Positions 1 to 13,400 of a stretch of DNA of 64,000 bases are shown piece by piece (position 1 is the first letter of the stretch; every line of letters begins with the position of its first letter). The position numbers were made by a program, and so were the translations under genes. The stretch is from Nothopassalora personata (taxonomy: Eukaryota; Ascomycota; Dothideomycetes; Mycosphaerellales; Mycosphaerellaceae): contig CM066291.1 in NCBI GenBank assembly GCA_033816765.1, positions 4,092,001-4,156,000 on the forward strand, given 5' to 3'. Under the pieces are notes generated by a model. That model did not search any database, was not told the origin of the DNA, and saw only the letters and a program-made list of their open reading frames with translations.

Positions 1-839
1 TTCTCATCGCGACGCAACTCTATTGTGGTGAGACGCGGCATAGTGTGATTCTGCGGAACCGCGCGGCGAGACTGAGGAAGGAGACTGGTGATAATACTAT
101 CGATGTGGCTCCTGAATACAGGACGAAGAACTTCAAGCAGGTTCTCTATACCACGCAAACCAGGCCCTTCCGCTTTATGGCTACGGAGCCTGTGGTTCAG
201 TTCAGCGCGCTCTACAATGGCTACTTGTACGGGATCTCCTTCCTCCTCAACGGCGCTTTCACTCTCGTATTTGGAACCAAGGGCCACGGTCTTGATACCC
301 TTCAAGTCGGACTCTGCTTCTTGGGAATATTCGGCGGAATCACAATCTTCTTGTTCACGAATGTCTTCCAGGAACGATACTACCAAGCCCGCATCAAGCA
401 AGAAGGAGGCCGAAACATCCCTGAGGCCCGAGTCCGGATGGGCAAAACCGCCGCCGTTACTTTCCCCATCTCCCTCTTCTGGTTTGCGTGGACTACCTAT
501 TCATCGATCCATCCGGCCGTCCCGGTCCTTGCCACTGCGCTGTGGGGTTGGAGCTTCGCGACGCTGATTCACTTGACGTATCAGTATACCGAGGATGCCT
601 ACAAGCAGTACTCGGCCAGTGCTTTGGCGGCTTTGGGGTTCGTTAGGAACCTTGCGGGTGGTGGGTTCCCGCTTTTTGGCAACCAGATGTTTGAGAACGA
701 GGGTTATCGGTGGGCAGGGAGTATCTTAGCGTTTCTGGCGCTGGTTATGGTGCCAATTCCGTTTATATTGGAGAAGTACGGAGAGAGGTTGAGGAAAAGG
801 AGTAAATGGGCTGCGGAGCATATAGATGATGTTGATTGA
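1..839 (+). CDS. MFS drug/polyamine-type exporter, C-terminal part (5' end outside window)
   Basis: The frame is open from base 3 and stops at 837-839, so this is the last ~278 residues of a larger protein. It begins with the charged ETRHSVILRNRAARLRK cytoplasmic loop that separates the two six-helix halves of DHA1 proton antiporters. Six hydrophobic segments follow, then a basic C-terminal tail (EKYGERLRKRS). The SALAALGFVRNLAGGGFPLF stretch near the end is typical of the fungal Tpo/Flr1-like group. By family knowledge these sit in the plasma membrane and export drugs, polyamines or secondary metabolites; the substrate cannot be read here. The first ATG-like start in the window is internal and is not the true start. 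Confidence 0.85.
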   Translation, partial: LIATQLYCGETRHSVILRNRAARLRKETGDNTIDVAPEYRTKNFKQVLYTTQTRPFRFMATEPVVQFSALYNGYLYGISFLLNGAFTLVFGTKGHGLDTLQVGLCFLGIFGGITIFLFTNVFQERYYQARIKQEGGRNIPEARVRMGKTAAVTFPISLFWFAWTTYSSIHPAVPVLATALWGWSFATLIHLTYQYTEDAYKQYSASALAALGFVRNLAGGGFPLFGNQMFENEGYRWAGSILAFLALVMVPIPFILEKYGERLRKRSKWAAEHIDDVD

Positions 840-1605
840 GGAGCGAGGTCCATATCTGAAATGCCGGCCTGCGCCTCTACATCTGAGCATAAGACTTTGC
901 TTCTGTCATAAGACGGACTGCTTTGCAAGAGCAGGTTGGAGGGATGGACCGGGAGGTGGCGAACAGAGAGGGCAACGACCCTTCGCCACCTTTTTTATGA
1001 GGCTGTGATGGCGAACAGGGTATGATCTGGCCATGGTGGATGTGACACTTTTGGCTTCTTCCTGGTATGCATCTGCTCAAGGCGTACATAGCCATCATTA
1101 TGTTGTCCACTTGCTTCAAGATCTGTGCGATTCTGAGGTTCACGTCATTTCCTGCACGCAGCAAGTGATACGAGCACCTTGATAGAAGCGTCTCCTGTGA
1201 CGCACTGGCCCAAGCCATGAACTGGAGTGAACGACTGCCATGATGTGTGTATGTTCGGCAGTCGCGTGAGTTAGGATTCTGAAAGTACGCTAAGCCAGAT
1301 CGGATCAGCGGAGCCTCCCGCGCCAAGGCCATTGTGGCTGCCACTTGAGCTGCGAATTTGAATCTTCGAAAAAGAGGCAGCGACGACCGTCAACGACAAC
1401 ACAGCCGGTGAGTCGCCCCAACTACCTTCTGGACTCTGCACACGATCTCGAAACGCCTTTGTTCCGATATTTTCGCACTCGCCGACAGCGCACGACCTGC
1501 ACCAAATTCCCGCACCTCGAAAACAGCTCACCAGCACCCGCCACGATTATCGCACATCACAATTACCATCGAAGAGCCGTCAACTGACAGCAGTGTATAG
1601 TCATC
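840..1605. other. Intergenic; RPS23 promoter with a possible 5'-UTR intron
   Basis: No gene is seen. The right part is the leader of the S23 gene. A donor-like GTGAGT at 1408 and a CTGAC branch followed by an AG at 1593 could mark a 5'-UTR intron of about 186 bp ending just before the start codon. This is a pattern match only. Confidence 0.4.
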
Positions 1606-2193
<588 letters not shown>

Positions 2194-2848
2194 ACGGATT
2201 TCACGATAATGGCATGGCTGGGAATTGGGCGTTTGAAGTGCGGCATCACCAAGGGCCACGGCGCACAGCATCAGGACTCATGAATGAGAAGAGTACTTGA
2301 GCGCCGCCGTTAAAGACCTAACGCTGACCAGCGTCAGGCGGTCGGCATGAGATCAGTACAATTCTACGTTCACGGCATCTCGTCTTCACCTTGCATGTCC
2401 CTCCCGGCCTGCCCAATCCTTTCCAACGCCGCTCTTCACATGTCCAAGTACAAGAATTCCTCGGCCGAGTATCGTCCCAGCTGTGACATCTTGAACATTT
2501 CTTGAGCTTTTGCCGCATTTGCCAGGTCAAACTGAAGTTAACAAAAGTCCAACCAGGAGAAAGCAGATAAAGAATATCTGCACAGTACATGCCGACTGAA
2601 GTACCCGCACTACTTCTATCCCTAGGTTCGAAGCATTGTTGCGCAGGCTGAAACTGCACGTCTGCCGAGGTCCTCGCCGGCAATAACAATTTAGTCTGCC
2701 ACCCCCCACAATATCTTCCCCAGCTTGTGACATCGCCTCTTCGACTCGAAGCTGCGTACACATAAACGCCAGAGCACATTTCTTCAATCACTTTCACACT
2801 ACCCGCACCACCCCCTATCTCCCAACACATCTATCACCCACCGCAACC
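2194..2848. other. Intergenic between S23 and the thiolase
   Basis: No gene is seen. It holds the S23 3' region and the pyrimidine-rich leader of the thiolase gene (C/T-rich from about 2780 to the ATG). Confidence 0.5.
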
Positions 2849-4234
2849 ATGGCAGCCCGCGCAGCGAAGAACAAACCCCCCGTCTACGTCCTCGGCGTAG
2901 GCATGACCAAATTCATCAAACCACGCGGCAAAGTCGACTACACCGAGCTGGGCTTCGAAGCCGGCGTCAAAGCAATGCTAGATGCACAAGTAAACTACGA
3001 CGACATGGACGCCGGAGTAGCCTGCTACTGCTACGGCGATTCCACCTGCGGCCAGCGCGTGTTCTACCAGTTCGGCATGACGCAAATCCCCATCTACAAC
3101 GTCAACAACAACTGCTCCACCGGCTCTACTGGTCTTCACCTCGCAAGGACAATGTGCGCGGGCGGCATGGCTGATGCAGTCCTCGTGGTAGGGTTTGAGA
3201 AGATGAACCCCGGCTCGTTGCAGTCTTATTTTTTGGATCGTGCGAACCCTACAGGCACGACGGGAATGATGATGCAGCAGACTCGCGGACGTACGAATGC
3301 TCCTGAAGCCGCGCAGCTTTTCGGTAATGCGGGTAGGGAGTACAAGGAGAGGTTCGGTGCGACGAATGAGGATTTTGCTGAAATTGCGCGGATCAATCAT
3401 GAGCATTCGAAGAGGAACCCTTACTCGCAATTCACGGATGAGTATACGCTCGAGCAAGTCATGGGATCCACGATGATTCATGAGCCACTCACGAAATTGC
3501 AATGCTGTCCTACATCGGATGGTGGCGCGGCGGCTGTGGTGGTTTCTCAGGCGTTTTTGGATGCGAGGCCACATCTTAAGGAACACGCCATCCTGATCGC
3601 GGGCCAGACCCTCGCTACCGACTCCCCGTCCCTGTTCTCGCAGAGTGCCATTGATCTAATGGGATACCACATGACGCAGTATGCCGCAAAGACTGCAATG
3701 GAGGAAGCAGGAGTCAAGCCCGAGGACGTGAAAGTCTGCGAGTTGCACGATTGCTTCTCGGCGAACGAGATGTGTACAATTGATGCGATGGGATTGTCGC
3801 CGAAGGGAAAGGCACACGAAATGGTGCGGAACGGCGATATCACATACGGTGGAAAGATGGTAATAAACCCATCCGGCGGCCTGATCTCCAAGGGGCATCC
3901 CCTCGGCGCCACAGGTTTGGCACAATGCGCTGAGCTTGTATGGCATTTGAGAGGATGGGCCAATAACCGTCTCGTTCCTGACACGACGGTTGCACTGCAG
4001 CATAACTTGGGTCTGGGTGGTGCTGTGGTTGTTACGGTGTATAAGCGGACAGACGGCAAGGCGGCGCAGAAGGTTGAGGATTCTGTGGTGGGTAAGCAGA
4101 ATAAGTTGGGATATAACCCGGCGACGGAGGCGAAGGGGTTCACCAAGGCGCAGGTGGATAGTGTGAGGAGTAAGAAGATGAGGAGTGAGTGGGCGCTGCA
4201 GGATATTGAGAAGAAAGTCGAGTCGAGGTTTTAG
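2849..4234 (+). CDS. SCP-x type thiolase (sterol carrier / 3-ketoacyl-CoA thiolase-like)
   Basis: One uninterrupted frame of 461 residues. Thiolase landmarks are in order: the nucleophile cysteine in NNNCSTGSTGL (about residue 90), HDCFSANEM (about 300), and the C-terminal SKGHPLGATG block (about 349). The lack of a typical acetyl-CoA C-acetyltransferase N-terminus and the GYG/NPSGGLISKGHP arrangement fit the thiolase half of SCP-x. No SCP2 sterol-binding domain follows, so this is the stand-alone form. Such enzymes act in peroxisomal thiolysis of branched or medium-chain 3-ketoacyl-CoA. The protein ends in -SRF, close to but not a canonical PTS1. The ATG at 2849 lies in a good context (accATGg). 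Confidence 0.93.
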   Translation: MAARAAKNKPPVYVLGVGMTKFIKPRGKVDYTELGFEAGVKAMLDAQVNYDDMDAGVACYCYGDSTCGQRVFYQFGMTQIPIYNVNNNCSTGSTGLHLARTMCAGGMADAVLVVGFEKMNPGSLQSYFLDRANPTGTTGMMMQQTRGRTNAPEAAQLFGNAGREYKERFGATNEDFAEIARINHEHSKRNPYSQFTDEYTLEQVMGSTMIHEPLTKLQCCPTSDGGAAAVVVSQAFLDARPHLKEHAILIAGQTLATDSPSLFSQSAIDLMGYHMTQYAAKTAMEEAGVKPEDVKVCELHDCFSANEMCTIDAMGLSPKGKAHEMVRNGDITYGGKMVINPSGGLISKGHPLGATGLAQCAELVWHLRGWANNRLVPDTTVALQHNLGLGGAVVVTVYKRTDGKAAQKVEDSVVGKQNKLGYNPATEAKGFTKAQVDSVRSKKMRSEWALQDIEKKVESRF

Positions 4235-4581
4235 AGGATTTTGAGGGGACTTGTAGAGCATGTAACGACGGGACATATCGACAGCTTCGAAAGGTATCAA
4301 CAACAGATGATCAATATGCCACGCTCTGCTTCTGCCGTTTCGCATTCCATGCGTCGGCACTTGACGGGGTCACAATCTCTCACGAGAACATTGAAAGAAC
4401 GAGGTCGGCACTCACGCATGGGTATTCCAGAACAGAACAACACGGACATTCGACGCCAGACTCTGATCAGATCTGCTCGAAACTGCATGAGAGGTACGAG
4501 AATCGGATTCATTCATAGGTATCATAGGAGTGTCCCCAGCCTCTGCCGGATGTCGCAGCTGTGTGCCTCCGTCGTCCCTCC
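4235..4581. other. Convergent 3' region of thiolase and copper chaperone
   Basis: About 350 bp between two genes that end towards each other. No gene is seen; the short ORFs lack domain signals. Confidence 0.5.
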
Positions 4582-4897
4582 TCACACCGCCTGCGCAACC
4601 CCATCCGCCTGTCCACTCTTCACCTCCTTGCCCGTCTTCTTGATCTTCTCCAGCACGGCGGCGTAGCTGAGCGCATCGCCCTCCGTCACGACGTCGGCGG
4701 TTTGGTTCTCGAGGGAGACTTGGTAGGATTTGACGCCTTGGATCATGGTCAGTGGGGATGGGGCCTTGAGGGCTCGCAAGCTCGTCGGCTTCCTTCGTCG
4801 GCAGCTTACCGTCCAGCTTCTTGAGCACTCTGTCCACGGCGCCGGAGCAGCCGCCGCAGGTCATTTTGATTTCAAAGTGGTAGTTGTGTTCGGCCAT
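4582..4897 (-). CDS. atx1: Atx1-like cytosolic copper chaperone
   Basis: Two exons on the minus strand, 4897-4810 and 4736-4582, separated by a 73-bp intron (GTAAGC donor, CTGAC branch, AAG acceptor), give 80 residues. The N-terminus has the metal-binding MTCGGC motif (MxCxxC, residues about 12-17). Together with LKKLDGVKSYQVSLENQTADV it makes the beta-alpha-beta-beta-alpha-beta HMA fold. Atx1 proteins hand Cu(I) to Ccc2-type P-type ATPases of the Golgi. Without splicing the frame would run into a meaningless Arg-rich tail, so the intron is well supported. Length matches fungal Atx1 (70-80). Confidence 0.93.
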
Positions 4898-5368
4898 TTC
4901 GTGTACGTGGTTGTGGGTGCTCTGGTAGCTGGCTGTATTTACGATGTCTGAGGTATGAGCTTTTGAGATGCGCTTTGGGTGGATTTGTAAGATGGACACA
5001 AAGAGGATGATGGGTGAGAGTCGGGAAAGGCGAGCGGTAGGATATAAGATTGAAAGTCCAGACGGTTGTTACAGTGTTGACCTACAGATCGCGTGCTAAT
5101 GCTGGTTGTTGCAGCGGTTCCTCTCCCGACTGCAAAGCTGTCGTGGTTGTGATTGCCGAATACTTGCTCAGTCGGAAATAGCAACACCGTGACCGCCACT
5201 ACGGCAGCCGAGATCGAGTGAATGATCAAAACAGAAGAGCCCCGCTGCTGCATGGGTGCAGGGTGCAGGGGCGATGACTTCATCATGCAGAAAGCCAAGT
5301 AACAAACAGACAGAATCCTGTGCCTGATCAATCATTGAAGATGCTGTGACCGTCACAATCCACAATCC
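4898..5368. other. Divergent promoter region of atx1-like and palA-like genes
   Basis: About 470 bp between two divergently read genes. No gene is seen. Regulatory sites were not mapped. Confidence 0.5.
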
Positions 5369-8147
5369 ATGCCACTGCTGAAGCGCGAGGCGCCGACTCT
5401 CGACATGCAGAGCGGCAATATCCTCCAGATCCCCTTTCGCCGTACACAGGCACTGCAGCTCTCAGGCGCAATACGAAACTACATCTCCACCAAATACGAC
5501 CAGGTACGTACTGAAGAGTATGCGGTGGCCTGGATAGAGGCGGAGTATTCGAGAGGCATGCATTGCACGACGCGCTTCGCTCTACCTTTATGCCACCGTC
5601 TAAGACACTGCTACGTGCTTTTCGAGTATCGCTAACACTCTCCTGTTTGGCAGCACCCCGACACTTTCACGCGAGACCTCGAAATCATCGATCAGCTTCG
5701 CAAAGATGCCGTCAATGCTCTCGAGCCTCACAGCAGCGCGATCAAGAAGCTTCAGCAGTATGCTGCTCAGCTGGTGTGGATGGGCGGGAAGTTCCCAGTC
5801 GATGTAAGAGGAGCAATCGGATAATAGTAGAGCGAACATACACTGACGAAGAGTGTCTATCAAGTAGGTAGGCGCAGACTTCACATGGTATCCGTCCTTG
5901 GGCTACCACACCAGTCATGCCCACACCGAGAACAACATCCGCTTCGAGCTGGCGAACGTCCTCTTCAACCTGGCGGCCATGTACTCCCAACTGGCTCTAT
6001 CTTCCAACAGATCCACTGGCGATGGACTCAAGAGCGCGGCGAATAACTTTTGCTTCGCGGCTGGAGTCTTTCATCATCTGAAGGACAGCGTCATCCCAGA
6101 CTTGAGGAGCAGTCCTCCCGAGGACATGGATTCTGCGACGCTGGAGGCACTAGGACACCTGATGCTGGCACAGGCGCAAGAGTGTTTCTGGCAGAAGGCT
6201 GTCAAGGACGGTATGAAAGATGGGACGATCGCGAAGCTGGCTGCGAAAGTCAGTGATCTCTACAACGATGCGAATGAGTGGAGCGTGAAGAGCGACAGTA
6301 TACGGAGCGAGTGGATACATCATATGAACGCGAAGCATCACCACTTTGCCGCAGCTGCTCAATTTCGAGCTTCATGCGATGCGCTGGAGAAGAGGAAGTA
6401 TGGCGAAGAGCTGGCACGATTGAGGGACAGCCTGAACTGCGTGAATCTGGCCTTGAAAGAGTCGGCGTATATCAATCAGGCGGTGAAGGGAGATCTGAAT
6501 GGTCTCAAGAACAAGGTCGCCGAAGATCTGAAAAAGGCGGAGAAGGACAATGACACGATATACCTACAGCTGGAACCGTCGAAGGCCGAGTTACAGCCTC
6601 TGGACCGTGCGAGTATGGTCGTAGCGAGGGTGCCACCCGAGGTCGAGAAGAGCCAGGAGATGTTGGGAGATCATGCACCTTTGGGCAAGCCTCTGTTTGC
6701 AAAGCTGGTGCCGTACAGCGTGCATGTCGCAGCTTCGATATACGCCGATCGAAGAGATCGTCTGGTCAACAACACCATCATCTCTGAGCTCGAAGCCATG
6801 ACACAGCGAATACACGAACTCCTCTCGAGCCTCAATCTCCCTGGATCACTACAAGCGCTGGAGAAGCCACTCGGTCTACCACCTGGACTTGCGAGTCATG
6901 CCGAGGAAGTGCGACAATCGAATGGCGTGCATCGCCTACATGCAACGATCGCAGATACCGAGAAGCTAAAGGCCAATAATCGCGTTCTGTACCAAGAGGG
7001 TATTGACCTTCTGCGCACAGAGGCTGGCGAAGACGAAGCTGCGAGGAGGAAGTACGGCACAGAGCGATGGACACGACCAGCCGGCAGAGATGTGGTACCG
7101 AAGCTGTATCAGCAAGTCACTGACATTGAAGGCTACCTAAAGCAAGCAGACGCAAGCGATCAGATGGTCCAGACAAAGCTGCGCGAGAACGAAAGCCTAA
7201 TCAGACTTCTCGGCGGTTCAGACCGCGACTTGGAAGACTATGTCCCCAGCAGTAGACGAGTCACCATGACAGCCAAAGTCGAACGCGAAGCCAACGCCCT
7301 CCGCGCCAGTCTCAATGAGGTCAACCGCCTCGAAAGCAGGAGGCGGAAGAAGGTGGAGGCATTGCGGACAAAGGCAAAAGAAGACGATGTCAACCCTGAC
7401 CTACTCAAGGAAGCCGCACGTCTCGAACGAGAGTTCCCTATGCAACCTGTCCAAGCCTCGCAATTTGAAAATTTGTTCGACCGACGGTTGACAAAGTACG
7501 ACCCGGATCAAAACGAATTGAAGAAGGAAGAGAAAGAACAACAGGCTCTCCTCGATCGTGTCGCGCAAGCCAACACTTCCTTCCAATCAGCGAAGAAAGG
7601 CGACACGTCCTCCCGTGAGCGCGAGGAAGCTCTGCAGAATCTCGAAAACGCATACACTGCCTACAAAGACATTCTCAAAAACCTCGAAACAGGCCGCAAG
7701 TTCTACAACGACCTCGCAGCCATCACGACGCGCTTCCGAGATGAGTGTCGGAATTTCGTCTACACCCGCCGCACAGAGGCGCAACACCTAGAACAAGATG
7801 TATCGACCATGATGCAGAACCTCGACTTCCAGGAGCGGAATCAGAAAGTGCTGATGGAGAGGCGAGAACAGGATCGCGCTGCGTCCAGGAGAGGGAGTGT
7901 ACAGCCTGCGAGTGAGATCAATCCTATCCCAGCGCCTACGCCGCAGAGGGTCAATCAGGCGCCGCCGCCGGTGGCGGCCGTGCAGACGCCAGACGTCACG
8001 GCTCGGGGGCCTACGACATGGCAGGAGGGGATGCCGATTGTGTTTGGTGGTGGTGCAGGAGGTGGAGGGACACAGCAGCAGAAGGGGAAGGGGAAGGCCA
8101 GTGGTGGGACCTGGGATCCGAGTGTGGGGGTGCAGTTTGGGAGATAG
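5369..8147 (+). CDS. palA: pH-response regulator PalA/Rim20 (BRO1-domain protein)
   Basis: Exons 5369-5503, 5654-5803 and 5868-8147 (introns 150 and 64 bp, CTAAC/CTGAC branches) give about 854 residues. Homology begins at the second in-frame ATG (5405, MQSGNILQIPFRRT), so that may be the real start. The BRO1 domain spans roughly the first 390 residues (TKYDQHPDTF, LVWMGGKFPVD, NNIRFELANVLFNLAAMYSQ). A long coiled-coil V-domain-like region follows to about residue 700, then a Pro/Gly-rich tail ending GTWDPSVGVQFG, which is characteristic of PalA. PalA binds YPxL motifs of the PacC/Rim101 factor and ESCRT-III on endosomes and scaffolds alkaline-pH activation of PacC. Bro1/Vps31 is less likely because of the tail. 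Confidence 0.93.
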
Positions 8148-10446
8148 GTGCATTCGAGTATGTTCCAGGCTCTATACCTACGCTCGAGACGTCGCTCAAA
8201 ACTCACTCGAATTGACTATGTACCTCCACGACCACCTTTCATCTTATACCAGAGGCCATCAACGCTGCATGGGAAGGCCTTGAGCCCCCAAACGACGAGT
8301 CATGATGTCTAGCTGTAGATTCAGGGACAAAACACTATACCTCTGGACTCCCTGTTGATGTGATGGTCCGGCGTGGCAACCTGCTACGGTTGGACGAGAC
8401 ACTTGACGACGGAGAGTGAGTGGTCCATATTGGTTGGTCCAGGAATAGACCGCATGTCTTCATCATCTGGCTCACTTTCGGGCGCAGCAGGGATGTATAT
8501 CATTCGATCGGGGAGATGTAATGTCCTCCGATCCGACAGTCTCTGTCGGTGTAAAGAATACGGCATAGAGTCAGTCAAGCGCCTAAGCCGGACTTGGGCG
8601 ACGAGAGTGGATCGATGTTTGGGTCCAAATTCCAAAAGAGGGTTCGGGTTCGTCTTCGTTGTCGGTCTTCCACGTTTGTGGTCAAGAGAGAGAATGTCCT
8701 ACTTCCAAGTCCTGGACTGCTATGCTGGGCTTCCATTACCACCGACAAGGCTGAAGTTCCATGTTGAGTCGGAAGAAGACTGATGCTTTCAGACCGTCTC
8801 TGTTGGCTCGACGGCACGGCGTAGCTTCGTCTACTCGTGCAGAAGAGGTGTGGACATGATCTTTCTGTGAAATTTGTCATGGGCTTTGGGGGGGGGGTCC
8901 CGCTTTGAGCTATTTTCTCTACTAACGGGAATTGTTCCCTTTTTGCTCTCTTGTCTATGCTTATCCCTTTCTATCGCAGTGCTTTCGAGTCAACTGTTGA
9001 AGCATCCCGGCTGGAAGTTCATATAGTGTCTCGTAGACGTCCTGTTCGCCGACAAATTCTGCCGGCGGAATGTTTGGTGTGGTGGTAGTGCGCGGACAGA
9101 GTTGGACATCTAGTCGCGCCGCGTATAGTCGATGCGTGTCTGGGTCAGTATACTACTTCTCCTGATCTCCGCGATGGTGGGAACTGCCTTTCTTTGCCTA
9201 TGGATATGCGTTTGGTGCTGTTCCTTCTGTGCTATCACGACGAGCACGATTCAATACCTGTGTGTCAGCTGGATGACGATGACTCCCGGCGATCTCTGGT
9301 GGCTCAATGTCAGGGTGCCCGCAGCATTTTACTGCTGCGAGAGAGGATCGTAAACTATCAGCAGGACATGAGGTTCCCATCATGTCGACTTGAATGGTAG
9401 GTAGGTCTAGCCATTGTGCGAGCAGGCATCATCGTTCTTTTTCCCCAGATCCATACTTTCTCAACGACCAAACAGTACGGCCCTTTTTTTGCCATACCAT
9501 TTTGACGTTCATGTGACAGCGACTCCTGCACATGTCTGGAGACTTGGAATCGGATGCCGTGCGTCTGGACAATTTCTGTTGGCGTGGTGTACACTTATTT
9601 GTCCTGGGCGGGTAGAATCCGAGATGCGTTTCGAGCCATGATATGCTATCATGCCATGCCTGCTCCTCAGTGTGGTGTCTTCACCATCACGACTACGGGT
9701 ATTGTTTTGTCATTCAAAATGTGTTGAGCCCAAGTTCCATAGACGACAGAGAAGTCATCCGATTGCACTCAGTACGCAGATCAAGACAGTCACGATAAAT
9801 TGCAAATGCATATCACTTCTCCCTCGGTCTCAATCTGTTTGATGCCCAAAGGACCACGGTCCTCATCCATGCTACTAAGAATCCTATTCAACACATGGAA
9901 AGACCCAGCAAGCAATATGCTCCCCATGTATGCTACACACATCACACATGCCATCGGGAATCAAAGAGTTTCATCGAGAAACCAGAAGCGTCCTCATGCT
10001 CAATCACCCGCCCTCTTTTCGTCCTTCTTATGCTGATCTCGTTAATCCCACATCCCATTTCGGCCCATCTATCATGATACGCCAGCGCTAATACTCCAAA
10101 GGGATACTTTCATCTTGCAGTCGCAACAGCAGCATGAACAGCGCGCCATGTGGTATCTATGCAGTACATAGCAAAAAAAGCAAACGGAGCTATAGCCAAT
10201 AATGAAAGAAGAATGCAGCAGTGGCATCTCCTTTCGCTGAAGCAGGCACAAGAAGCTGTTGCAAGTCAAAAGAGGTGAGGTATTAGAGGGGCCTGAGTGG
10301 AGTTTTAGTTTCCGTGTATCGTATTCCTCGAGCCTGCGGGATGAAACTTTTGTTTGGTGTAGTTTCGTCAAGGTCATGATGGTGATGCTGACTGACGATC
10401 GTGGGTGTATGACAGAACCTTGAGAGAGCCCGAATTCAGTGCCGCC
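8148..10446. other. 2.3-kb spacer between palA and the CaMKK gene (convergent)
   Basis: No gene is supported. It contains stop-rich short ORFs without domains, a run of ten G at 8888-8897, and the 3' regions of two convergent genes. A noncoding transcript cannot be excluded from sequence alone. Confidence 0.5.
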
Positions 10447-13400
10447 TCATTCCTCGGTGATATCGTTCGACCGTTGCTCATCAATACTGTCGCGTGTCCG
10501 AACCTTCTTCATGGTATTATTAGAACCACTTCTGGCAGACTTCTTAGATCGTGCAGAAAGGCCGGTACCGCGACGATGTTTCGGTACGTCAGCCGAGACA
10601 ATGAGACCATGACCCTGCTTCGCGGCAGATTTGCGACGTGACATGACCAGTCCGCCATCGCTATCAGAGGATGAGTCGTAAATGTCGTCTGGCTCGCTGT
10701 CGAGCGTGGCTTCCTGGTCTGGAACGTAACCTTCATCGTGGTCGTCAACAGGCCGTGGCTTCGGGCTTGCGCCAAGAGTGTCATCTGATGACGGCTCGCG
10801 CTTTTCCTCGCTCGACCCCTTGTATGTGCCGTCTGACAGGTCGACCGACGATGCCTCCGAAATGACAGACGGTATTGATGGATTGCTAATCGACATCGAG
10901 ACCGCCGAGCCAAGGTCAGAGGAGCTGGACACCATGGCTGATGGCAGCTGGCCGGTCTGATTCATCGGACTGAGTCCATCTAGTGGTGTGTCGGGCGTCG
11001 AAATGTCGGTGATAGAGGACACTCGCGATTCAGGGTCCTTGCCTTGAAGATCGTCCGGACTAGATGGACATGCCCTGTTGTCAAAAACGTTCATCGATTT
11101 GCGACGGTGCGGTGACGACCGTGCCTGCTCGATCTCGGACTCGCTCTCTCGCACGAGCTTCCTAAGTCGTTCTTCATCAACGCGTTGCCACTCCTCAGCA
11201 CTTGATTCGGGCGCTCGGCGAGACTGTGGACGAGCTCGGAAAGCCTCGCTGACTTGTCTACCAATCGATGCGATGGAGCTGGTCGAACTCATTCGAGATA
11301 AGACTCCATGGTCTCTGGGGCTCAGATGATGTTGTAGGCTATGTCGGTCTGACGTGACTGAATGTGCGCGGGAAGACAGCGGGCTATTGCGAGCACTTGA
11401 CGCCGGGGTACCTTCAAGAAGGGCGTCTGGCAGATTGACATGTCCAGAAACGTTGGTCTGGCTGATAGCGACGCTTGCCTCAGCATGATGATCTGACTCC
11501 ACCGATCCTCTTTCGCTGGAAAGTCCTCGCATTTCACTTCGCCGATTTGTGCTTCGCTCTCGTACACTCCTCAGGATACGACCAGGCTGCCCGAACAAGC
11601 CACTCAATTGACTGCCACCAGGTGATGCGAGTGCTGTAGGTGTGCCAGGAAGTCCAGGTGACGGTTGTGGTGACGCTTTGCGACCATTCGGAATGTAATC
11701 TGACTGCGTGACAGTGCGCATCGAGCCAGCAGCAGAAGCCATGGTCATAGCTCTGTTAGGAGGATCTGGTCGTGACGGCACTCTCGTCAAGTCGGTGTGC
11801 GAGCCATCGCCGTTCTCTCGCGGCGCGAGCTTGTCGAAGTACTTGTCATTGTCCAGCTTCGCGCACTCAGGTGAGGCGGCCAAGCTTTTAGACAATGGAT
11901 GCTCGACTTCCCGAGACGCTTTAAGCGCCGTGAAGATCTGCTCATCACCCCGAAAGGACTGGCGTCGGGCATCCTGGTTGATGCTACTACTAGAGGAGTG
12001 TGCCGACGCCACGGGGGAGTCACCTTTGCTGCTTCCTGCATTGGAGTGTCCTCTCGCTCGTGTCAAGCCTGACTTCTCGAGGACTTTTTTGAAACCTGAT
12101 CGCACCCGCTCGACCAAGTTCAACGGGACGACAGCAGTGTTGACATCTTCCTTGGACACCTCGATCTTGGTGCCCTCGGCATGATGAGATGGATCAGACT
12201 TTTCAAGCCACTCCTCCTTGTTTAGCCCCGAGTATGTCCACCTGTGGTGACGCACCTCTTCCAGCGTAATGCGCTTGCGTGGATCTTTGGTCAGCAGTCG
12301 CTTGAGTAAATCATGCAGGTCGTCGTCAATGTCCTCGTACAAGAGATCCAGCTCGTGTCGTCGTCCATTCGGTCGCGGTGGAAACGCCCGACCGTGTGAT
12401 GATGGTCGTGACTTCGGCTTCGTGTCAACAGGTAGAAGTCGCTTCCTGGGAAGATAGATCTCCTCATCCGCAATCTGTCGCATGACCACGAACTCGTTGT
12501 CCACGAACGGCGTTCGTGCAAAGATCATACAGAACAGTGTAACGCCAAGTGCCCACACATCGATTGCCTTGGTCACGGGTAGTGGATCGTCGGTCGGGTC
12601 AACAATGCAGAGTTCAGGAGCGTAGAATGCAGGTGTGCCAACCGTCTTCGCAAGCTCCTTCGCTTCATCGTCCAGATCGGTCGCATCTGCCTCGCTGATG
12701 TCCTCTGTTTCACCTTCGTGGACCGGCCGACCAAGGTAAGATACACCAAAGTCAGATATCTTGACGCGGTTGTCGCCAGTGCTCAGTAAGTTTGGCGGCT
12801 TGATGTCTCGATGCACAATGCCTTGACTATGTAGATACTGAAGACCGAGTAAAGTATCGCGGAAGCTGGTCTTCACGTCTTCCATAGCCATGATGGGTAC
12901 ATTCTGCAGCTCAACGTCAAGATCCGAGTCCAGAATCTCACTCGCGAGCCTAGCAAGTCCGTCTGAGCTACCTCTTGACGACGTCAAGCTATTCAAGCTG
13001 GCGACACGGGACGTCTGCGATAGCGGGGAATCGTAAGCACCACACATTGTGCCTTCTAGTCCAGTCAAGCTAAACTGTGACGGTCGTCTCGGTCGGTCTT
13101 GGACATCGGTCGGCGAAATCATCTCTGTCTCTCCTGTCAGCGTCAAGAACTGACCGGGCTGATTGGGTTCCACGCAAGGATGAAGGGGCGCAGGCGTGCG
13201 CGAAGGTCTCCGACCCAGTGGATCGACGCTGAGTCTACCGGCGTCCGATGCAGCTGTTTGGGAAGATATCCTTGAGAGTCTGTCTTCCTGCGAGTCCTCG
13301 CTCTCGTCATCGCCGGCCATCTCGATACTCCAAGACTGTGGATCTTCTGCGGCGCCACGCCTCATCTGACGGTATTGCTTCATCTGTCGTCGCTTCTGTC

